From the NCBI GenBank assembly GCA_030278955.1, contig JAOANR010000004.1, forward strand, positions 16,802,526 through 16,866,525: a DNA stretch of 64,000 bases. Reading direction: 5' to 3'. The translations under genes were made by a program, and so were the position numbers. Position 1 is the first letter of the stretch, and each line of letters opens with the position of its first letter. Origin of the DNA: Hygrophila difformis (taxonomy: Eukaryota; Streptophyta; Magnoliopsida; Lamiales; Acanthaceae). Below the pieces are notes generated by a model, which saw only the letters and a list, made by a program, of their open reading frames with translations, made no database searches and had not been told where the DNA came from. Positions 56,601-64,000 of the stretch are shown here, in pieces.

Positions 56601-56774
56601 CTCCGTAATTTTACTTGCAATATCCGCCATGGCATCGTGCAGCACGTTAAGGCTGCACCTGGCAGTTATATCTGCCCCACCATCTGCCCCCTTCTTCGTT
56701 CCCTTCTTCGTGTCTTTCTTCACAGCTCCTTTCATTTTGGGTGCCATTCGTTCGTTGCCTGCCAAATCCACTAA

Positions 56775-57900
56775 TCATCACTATTTCGACGAACATAACA
56801 TGGAATACTGGACAAGATAATGAAGGATACTACTCTCCTAGAACAATGGACAAGTAATTCAAAACACTGATGGTAAAATAAATTGACACCAACACATATT
56901 ACTCTTAACTCCCAAAACACCGTATGCAACATTATTATTATTTTCTATTCAACGGAGTGGACAAAACCATGCCAAAAACATTCTAATATTCACTAGAATC
57001 ACTGCTATCGAAACACACACACCAAAATCAAATATACTCATCTCTATTCAATTCACAAAGATTCACAAAATCAAGTCCAATAACAGTGGTGTAGTCCACA
57101 AACACTGTGGTATCTCAAAAACCATCCGAAAATCAGCCGCAAAACAGTGGTGTAGTTCATGAATCTCTGTGGTATCTCAAAAACTACAACAAACATAAGT
57201 GTATCGTGACGTGAATCGTGGTGTTGCACAAAATGTTTCATGTATGTTACCCAAACCGCAGCAAACAACAATCAACAAACACAAACATTTTCATGCTTTA
57301 CCAATAATAAATGGCAATTCGCAATCCACCCTAAACCCTCTACGAAAACCCCTTTCTCAAAACACCCCAACCGCATAAACTCTCTACTTTGATGGCACAC
57401 AACCAACTTCAATCCCTAACAAAAACCCATTCTCAAAATACCATAATGGTGTCAAAACCGCAAGCCACAAGACAAACCTTCAACCCTAAACATCAATGGA
57501 ATCACATTGTAGAATGTAAACGCCTAATTCGGAATCAATTCGGATTTTCGTACCTTTGAAGAGCCGAATTCGATCAACCTTCAAAACTCTTCCCTTCCTC
57601 TTCGATTGTACTTACTCTTATCGTGTTGCACTCTTTGATTCTCCAACGGAAGCCGCAAACGAACGCAGCAAAATAGTGGGCGAAACTTAAAGACCGATTG
57701 TGCTTGCTCTTTAACTCCTCCGGCGGTGGTGGCCAACGTGGGTGGAATAATTAACTCCTTCAGGCGGTTTCAAAACCGAGGAGTTGAGACAAGACATAAA
57801 GTAGAAAAAACACTGCTGCCCTCCATTGGTTTTTGGACTCTTTCTTTGCTTCAAGGGCATGGTGGTCTTTTCGCACTCATTTATTTTGAAAGAAATTCGA
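56775..57900. other. Right arm of the large MULE
   Basis: No gene. It aligns loosely with 33,740-35,237 of the small MULE, including AACAGTGGTGTAG blocks. Confidence 0.5.
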
Positions 57901-57921
57901 AATTATTGGGGAGGTATCTCA

Positions 57922-58023
57922 ATTGAAGTATAATAGTGGGGATTGGGACTTAGCCAAGTGGTTAAGCCCTGGCTCTCAACCTTTAAGTTGAGGGTTCGAT
58001 AAAAAAAATTGAAGTATAATAGT
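57922..58023 (+). mobile_element. Short tRNA-derived SINE-like insert with target duplication
   Basis: A body of about 70 bases (57,938-58,007) with a tRNA A-box-like TTAGCCAAGTGGTTAAG and B-box-like GGTTCGAT ends in an A tract. It is flanked by perfect copies of ATTGAAGTATAATAGT (57,922-57,937 and 58,008-58,023). It interrupts the right inverted repeat of the large MULE. Too short for an intact tRNA gene. Confidence 0.75.
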
Positions 58024-58076
58024 ATAAGGTACTACACTCTCAGTATTTTTGGAGTGGGTATTAAATGCAATTTTCC

Positions 58077-58372
58077 GAACAATAGACGAGACTCAAATTT
58101 TTTGTTACATATGTATGGGATTTAAATAATTAAATGAAGTATTTAGGAAAATAAGTACAAACGGCGCTACAGTACGAATAGTTGCGAGAATAGGCATTCC
58201 CTTCGTATAGTATACGCCTTCCGATCTCATCCACAATTTTCAACTTTTTCCTAGTATTTATTTCAGCGTCGGCATTCGGCAACTACTTGGAAACTACCTT
58301 TCCAGTTTCGCATCGCCAAACCTTTTCAGGATTTCATTTTCACACCCGCCAGTTTCCTTTGGATTCCACTAG
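58077..58372 (+). promoter_or_regulatory. Promoter and 5' UTR region of the host gene
   Basis: This begins with the MULE target duplication GAACAATAG. TATAGTATACG lies at about 58,206, and a T/C-rich stretch ends at a donor GGTAATTTC (58,373). The transcription start is unknown; it may lie in 58,200-58,330. Confidence 0.4.
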
Positions 58373-59025
58373 GTAATTTCCTTTTGCCTGTTCATCGGAA
58401 GATTTTGTTGTTGTTGGTGGTGACGTGTTGTTGTTTTGATTTTCGGAAAGTGTAATTTTTTTGATTTATTATGTGGGTGGTATCAAGCGCCGACGACTGC
58501 TCGATTCCTCTTCGATCTGGTTCGGCTCCTTTTTTGTGTTAAATGTTTCCATCAATTTTGATTTGTTCAGTAACTGAATTTTTCATTTTATGGATTTGCC
58601 GGTAAATTTACCGTTGACTTGTTCACAGAGAGTTTTGATTTTGATATTGATGTGATTTGATGAAGAATTAGTCGTTTACAGAAATCTTCTTTAACAAAGC
58701 AACTGAGAAATAATTTCCCTTTTTCTTCTGAATCTTATTTCCTCCAAAATATGCTTACAGAAATTACTATGCGGTAAAGTTTGTTTGGTTCTCGTTCTGA
58801 TAAGATTTCTTAGCTTTTTGTGGTGTTTATTCCTCTGTTTCCAGTGTGTTGATTCTCTGTTGTCTTTTAATGGTTGTAAAAGGCTTGGCACTATGTGCTT
58901 CTTGGTTTAGGTTTGTTGCTTGCCCAAGTTCAACTTTTGTAATTTAGTTTCTCTTTAGATTGAGTTTCGGGGTAGTCTGTTGTATTTGAAAGTGATTGTT
59001 TACTGACCATAGCTGTTGTTTGCAG
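58373..59025 (+). other. Probable 5' UTR intron of the host gene
   Basis: Donor AG/GTAATT (58,373) and acceptor TTTGCAG (59,025). T-rich, no gene. Confidence 0.5.
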
Positions 59026-59045
59026 GGATATTCTTATTGTGATTC

Positions 59046-62000
59046 ATGTCAATTCCTGGAAATGATAAGGTTTTTTTTTTTTTTCATCTGACCCTTTTCT
59101 GTTATTCTTACTGCTTATGGAATTTTAATTGTTGATTGATAAAGGAAATTTTGTGTTGCAGCCTGGGGCGTTTTCTGGGGAGCAGAAGCAGCAGTCTATT
59201 CATTTAGTCGGTGCTATTCCTATTAAGAAGAGGAGATTTCCTGTAATCCAACCTGCATCACCAGCTCCAGAAGAAAAGGCTTTGTGCTCTGAATTAAGTA
59301 ATTCAAAGAACAAGCAAGAATCTAGTATCCCAAGTGAAGGACTACCCATGGATGATGGTAAAAATACAGCTTCTCTGGGTAATTCTGATATGAGCAAGAC
59401 TCTGCCTTTGTTGGTTATTAAAAGAGAAGTTACTACCACAAGTAAAGAACTGGGACAAGTTAGTGTCGGTATTCTTGCGTCCAAGCCTTTGGAAGCGAAG
59501 CCACCAGTTAGTTTAGGTCTGATGGATAAGTTTAGGCAGGGGATGAATGTGTTATCAAATGAAACGCCTTCAGTGAAAAGGGTTCCAGAAAGCTTTAGAG
59601 GCCCCATAACAAAGAATGTGAAGCAAGAAATCATTAGTGAAAAAGTTGAAGGAGCTTATAGGGACCCTACTACTCTAATGGATGTTGAATTGTCTTTAGG
59701 ACCGAAAGATCCACTCATCCCTGCTCTGAAATGTCAAAATAGTGAAGCTGGTGAACTTAAGCCCCAGAAAGTTGATCCTTCCTTATTGAGTTTGGGGCCT
59801 ACCAATGAAAAACTAGTTTTACGTGACAGCAATGTTAGCACCATTGATAATGCCAACAGTCAAGTAAGTATTAATCGAACAAACTGGGATTTGAACACAA
59901 CTATGGATGCGTGGGAGTGTTCTCTGAATAGTGATGTTTGTACTGCTGGGGTTTTTGGTATTGGTGGATTCGGCAAGTCCTATATTTGTAGTAGTGCTGT
60001 CTCTTCTTTGACTACCGCTGGTATGTATAGTCTCTGTTTGGGTAAAGGGAAGCATATTTCAGATGATAGTAGGTCCAGTTCTTCTAATTCAACTGTACAA
60101 TGCAAGACTTCCCTTGGCCTTGGGCTGTCTATACCGGGTAAGGAACCAACTGCAATTAGGAAGTGTTCTTCTCTAGTTGTGAAATCAGCCTCTACCAGCG
60201 ATAACCGAAACTTGAATTTGAAATCCCTACTTCAATCTTCTGTGAATATGAATCAGGCTGTGAAATCAGAACCTGTTGATGAGACTAGCATAGGTAGCTG
60301 TAACAGCAGTAATATGGGATTATCAAAGTCTGTTTCTGTTAAAAGGGAACAGGTAAATAGCAACAGCCTTGAAACTGAGCTGCCATCTTTTGTTGACAGG
60401 GCAGCTCTTGGTGGATCTATTAAGCCTGAAATGGTTGAGGCTAATCAGGAAGTGCGAAAGTCAGATAGTGCCATACGGACTCCTTCTGTTGTAATGGTTA
60501 TGCAGCATCCAGAAAGCTCTGTATCTTCTGTTTTGCCAGTGTCTTTGATGCCCCAGTGTTCAAGTACTTCTGGGTTGTCCATTCCTTCAGAAGCAACTAC
60601 GAGTGGAAATTTATCAAGCCAATCTCAGATATCATTCCCTGTTAAAGCATTTAATGGTCTCAGTGATAGTCCTGATATGCAGATTGCTTGTGTGGTTTCT
60701 AATGATGTCAGCCAAGATGACAAACATACAAACCTTTACATATTAAAGAATTCTAATCTTCATGATCTTGATAAGTCCAAGTTAACTCGGATTGATGAGC
60801 ATGCTTCTGAATCATGCCGATCTGGTGATGTAGCTGGAGACTTTGATAAAAAGACGAACATTTCAACTAAAAGGTTTGAAGATTCTATTGGATCTGACCC
60901 CAAATCAAATGAAAATCATGCTATTGGAAAAACTCTGCAGGCTACAGGAGATAAGGTGTGTATTAAAGAAGATGAGAAGTGCAATGAGGGTGAGTCTCGG
61001 GAGCATTTACAACATGTAAGAGTCAAAAATCTAATTGCAGAGAGCAAAAAGGCAGTGAATTTACAGCGTGCTGGTTTCGTTTCCAGAAACTTGCCACCAC
61101 CTGTTTCTCCGGGTGATCAAAATGTAAACGCTTATGATTTTGAAGAACAATTAACAGCAAAGAAAATTCAAGATAAGTCTGTTAGTGACGCAATTAAGAT
61201 TTGTGTCAGTGTTAGTTGTGAACCTCAAAGGGAAGATAACATTTCCCAAAAAGTATCAGGCCAGGTTCTGGAAGCAACTGTTGGTGAGAAGAAATCTATG
61301 TCTGGAGTAGAAGATCTTGCAAAAAATGTTTGTAGCAATGGACTAACTAATGGAAGCGGTGGTGCAGATAATGAGCATGGTGATGATGCCAGTAATAAGC
61401 TTGATACAGAGATTTCCTTGAGGGAGAACAATTTGACATGGTCTGAGAGAGAAGCTTCTTTAAATTGTAATGATTCTGCTAAAGATTGCAACAGCGCAGG
61501 CAATAAGAGCCGCATCATAAACTTATCTCTTACTTCTGTTATGATTCCTCCTCGTAAAACTAGACCTATCCCAAATGAATTGCTGACTTCGCGATTTGGA
61601 AAACAGAGGTACTCTAATCATGGAGGAGAATTTCAAAGGCAAGTATGATGATATGCCCTGTGCTGCCACAGGGTTTAATCTTTTGGTATGCATCAATGTA
61701 GTGCTCATTTTTAATTTATTCAGTTGTCTTATTTTACAGAGATGATATCTATACTGGTGTGTTGAATAAATTCGAAAAAGTGAGGGCCCATGATCAATTT
61801 CAAAGGAACCCAAGACCTGGTTTCATGCGTGGAAAGGGAAGGATATCTGGCCGGTTTGGTTCCTTGCGTCGTGAATGGCGTCCTGATCATGACTTAAAGC
61901 CAAAAAATTATGAACGACCGTCTGATTCTGGTGCTGTCAAACATAGAAATGCTCCGAACATTTCTGATGTTGAGCTTGAATTCACTGATTACAGCATGCC

Positions 62001-63093
62001 ACAAGACACAACTGCTTTGGTTAATACTCGAAGGAAAACAATAGCGAATGAGTTTCATTCTGTAAGACGTACCTCAAGCAGGCTCTCTGCAGGTGATAGA
62101 AACAGAACTATGGCAAGGGGTATGCCAATGATGCGTAGACTTCCTAGAAATATGAGCCCGAGTCAATGCATCATTGAGGATGATTCCAATATGATGGGAC
62201 GGCGGGGTGAAAAGTTCATTAGACAATTATCTGATGATATCATAGATCCTGTTTGCAACCATTCTGACCCCATATATGAAAATTTTGATAATCAATTTGC
62301 ACGAGGGAACAGAAACTTCAATAACTTCCACAGAAAAGGGTATCCTCAGGTACATTCAAAATCCCCAGTTAGGTTGCGAACAATGTCACCGGGCCCATGG
62401 CAATCTCCGCGGAAAAGATCTCCCAATGGACCTCCAGAAATGACTCAACATAGGTCTATGAATCTTTATCGAACGGGAAGGCAGGGATCTCCAGAGCGTG
62501 CTTTTTCTCATGAAGAAATTGTTACTACAAGGCGAGAGCCTCCTTCATACATTGCGCGACATCCTAATGACTTTAGGGATGCGGAATCTGGACGGGACCT
62601 TGTTCATCCCAGACCTCCCAATCTCGATAGGAGAGGCACACATTCACAAGTTTTTCCTAGAATTGCTAGGAGAATGGAATCAACAATAGATTCCCCAGAG
62701 ATGGGAAATGGAGATGATGAGTTCATAAATGCACCACCAAATACCAACAAATTTCATGAAATTGTGGACGATGGAATCACAGATGGGAGAAGAAAGTTTG
62801 TTGATAGACGACGGGGACCTCCCACTTTCCACCCAAACTACAGAGGTGACAATGAGAATTTGCACTTTCATCAGAACAACGGTCCAAGGCCCTACAGGTT
62901 TTGCCCAGACATGGATACCGAGTTTGTTAACCGCAGTCATTTCCGGGAGAGGGAGTTTGATGGTCACATAAAGCACCATAATAATCATCCTATGGGCCCA
63001 ACAGGACGTTTTGGGAACATTGAAGGGCAGGTTGAACAAGTATGGCACGATGATGGGTTTTGTGAAACAAGAGTGAAAAGAAGAAGATACTGA
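59046..63093 (+). CDS. Host gene, plant nuclear-type protein of unknown function
   Basis: Coding exons: 59,046-59,069 (MSIPGNDK), 59,162-61,638 and 61,740-63,093, about 1,285 codons. The first intron is GT-AG. The second has a GC donor (AG/GCAAGT) and an AG acceptor; this is the only join that reads on (QR then DDIYTG), because a GT four bases later gives a stop. Residues near the start hold IPIKKRRFP, a basic cluster. LSLG and LGLGLS stretches resemble EAR-type repression motifs. The third exon is rich in Arg, Asn and Pro (SPRKRSPNGP) and ends VKRRRY. This suggests a nuclear, possibly RNA- or DNA-related role. I do not recognise the family. There are no in-frame breaks and it is the only intact large gene here. 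Confidence 0.85.
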
Positions 63094-64000
63094 ATCATTG
63101 TCCCGTGCCGTTTTGAAGGCTGAAAGTTGAAACCCACTTAGAATCTGGTTGTATAAAAACAGCAAGCTTGATTGATTGATTGATTGCCTGGATGCTGCTC
63201 AAGGTACGACTTACAAGTAGAAGAAATATCCAGGTTGCATTTGCTTGCTTGGTTTTTGCAGGTTTGATGATATATCAAATGCTGCTAGCAATCTTGGAAA
63301 TACTCTGCGTTGTCTTCCATTACCATGCAGCAAGACAAGTGACTAAGTAAGGACACTCTGGCATTGTGTCCTGAAACAATAGCTCGACTCTGTTTATCGG
63401 GTTCTTAGAGTATAGTGCAGTCTGCATGACTATATATGAACTCTGAGAATAATATTCTCTGTACGGTGGTATTACTGCCTTCTGGGAATGGTGGGTAGGA
63501 TCCTCCTTGAGTGAGGTTTACGCATTTGACAGAATAAATTCCAATTATCTATAAATCTTGAAACAAATTGGTTTTCTATAGGTTTGGGTTATAAGTTATA
63601 ACTGTGGAAAATCCAGTAGCTGTTATGAAATTTTATAAATAAATACCAGGAGTATAGAGGAACCAGGAAATTCAGATGATGTCATTTGAATGGTTCCTAC
63701 CTAATTTTCTGAGCTGGAATTTGAAATTAAATATATAAATAATATACACACATATATACATTCCGTCTGCTTATGCTTATGTTCTTCCAGACCTTGGGCC
63801 ACATTGGGTGGAGTTAACTTTGAGCTTATTTTGAATTTCTGTTTTTACTAATTTGAACTTGACTTTGACTGTGGATTTGGGTTTGTAGAGCTAGAGCAAG
63901 AGTTCATCTGGTTCTGACTGCTTAGGTTATATTTTCAAGCAGATTGACTTTGATTTTGAATTTGAATAGTTTGTTTTTAAAATCTTACAAGTTATATAGC
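63094..64000 (+). other. 3' UTR and downstream of the host gene
   Basis: No further gene seen. GATT repeats lie at 63,170-63,186. AATAAATT-like signals lie near 63,533 and 63,640, and the stretch is AT-rich to the window end. Confidence 0.5.

Larger units (their letters stand above)
52846..56747 (-). pseudogene. MULE-borne Ulp1-like cysteine protease (C48) gene
   Basis: The minus strand starts at 56,747 (MAPKMKG, Lys-rich). An N-terminal plant-transposon-type domain follows (LLERFDTKRC, VVLGLQHTGL, FSSLLFP, WFYERFP, PRFLKW). Then come a basic-acidic linker (RREKKF, SDESESEG-like) and the C48 domain. In the C48 domain the His (ISFHWFLIVLDL), Asp (LDL), Gln (RQQSDT) and Cys (VDCGVHVMW) are present. 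Damage: frameshifts near 56,555, 56,270 and about 54,090, and a TGA at about 55,888. Introns are evident (donor CTG/GTAAGT at 56,062). Ulp1 proteases cut SUMO-like modifiers. Plant MULEs of the Kaonashi type carry such genes, with unclear roles in transposition. Confidence 0.78.
35333..58076. mobile_element. Large three-gene MULE (mudrA, GRF zinc finger, Ulp1)
   Basis: The left end GGGAAAGTTATTG and the right end ...GCAATTTTCC are imperfect inverted repeats of about 80 bases. GAACAATA plus A or G flanks the element at 35,323-35,331 and 58,077-58,085, the 9-bp duplication expected for MULEs. It carries a transposase gene, a tandem array, a small zinc finger gene and a protease gene on the opposite strand. 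About 11.6 kb remains without the nested retrotransposon. All genes are damaged, so it is no longer autonomous. Confidence 0.82.

Noticed and set aside
57938..58007. Functional tRNA gene
   Set aside because: Acceptor stem and anticodon arm do not form; it has an A tract and a target duplication typical of a SINE.

Overview
This window looks like nuclear DNA from a flowering plant, probably a dicot. The evidence is GT-AG introns, a plant L1-type LINE with an RRM-type ORF1, an Athila-type and chromovirus-type gypsy elements with plant tRNA primer sites, and Mutator-like (MULE) transposons with 9-bp target duplications. I cannot name the species. One ordinary host gene is visible, at the right end (about 58.2-63.1 kb). 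Almost everything else is transposable elements nested in one another.

Layout. (1) 1-10,561 is a non-autonomous LTR element of a family I call A (LTRs start TGTAATACCC and end GGTGTTACA). It has a coiled-coil ORF and a broken antisense gene, and it is interrupted by a minus-strand LINE (about 3.3-10.1 kb). (2) 10,562-28,872 is a large Athila-like element: the end of its 5' LTR, a primer site, decayed gag-pol (11.1-16.9 kb), a spliced F-box gene in the position where env-like genes often sit (17.7-20.1 kb), and a 3' LTR from 21,762. That LTR is split by a solo family-A LTR (25,334-28,218, target duplication ATGAA). (3) 28,878-29,779 is the remnant of another family-A LTR. (4) 29,833-35,319 is a shrunken, non-autonomous MULE. 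(5) 35,333-58,076 is a large MULE of the same family with three genes: a mudrA-type transposase (plus strand), a small GRF-type zinc finger gene (plus) and a Ulp1/C48 protease gene (minus), all damaged. A young family-A retrotransposon (37,921-49,084, target duplication TATAC) sits inside an intron of its transposase. (6) 58.1-64 kb is a host gene for a plant nuclear-type protein of unknown function, joined by a GC-AG intron.

Relative order of events from the nesting: copy 1 inserted into the Athila 5' LTR, the solo LTR into the Athila 3' LTR, and copy 4 into the large MULE. The two LTRs of copy 4 differ at only about two dozen of 2,584 positions by my eye count, so it is the youngest large insertion.

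The most unusual signals are structural. Two different family-A LTRs carry arrays of short stem-loops whose loops are conserved while their stems change in a compensatory way (28,931-29,120 and 27,406-27,569). The Athila element carries three clusters of a TACGACGCT/AGCGTCGTA motif in both orientations; two of them lie directly upstream of TATA boxes, one in the LTR and one in front of the captured F-box gene. The two MULEs share diverged tandem arrays of about 275 bp, which in the small MULE alternate between two monomer types. I regard the Athila element with its own spliced F-box gene and matching palindrome-rich promoters as the best candidate for an undescribed system.
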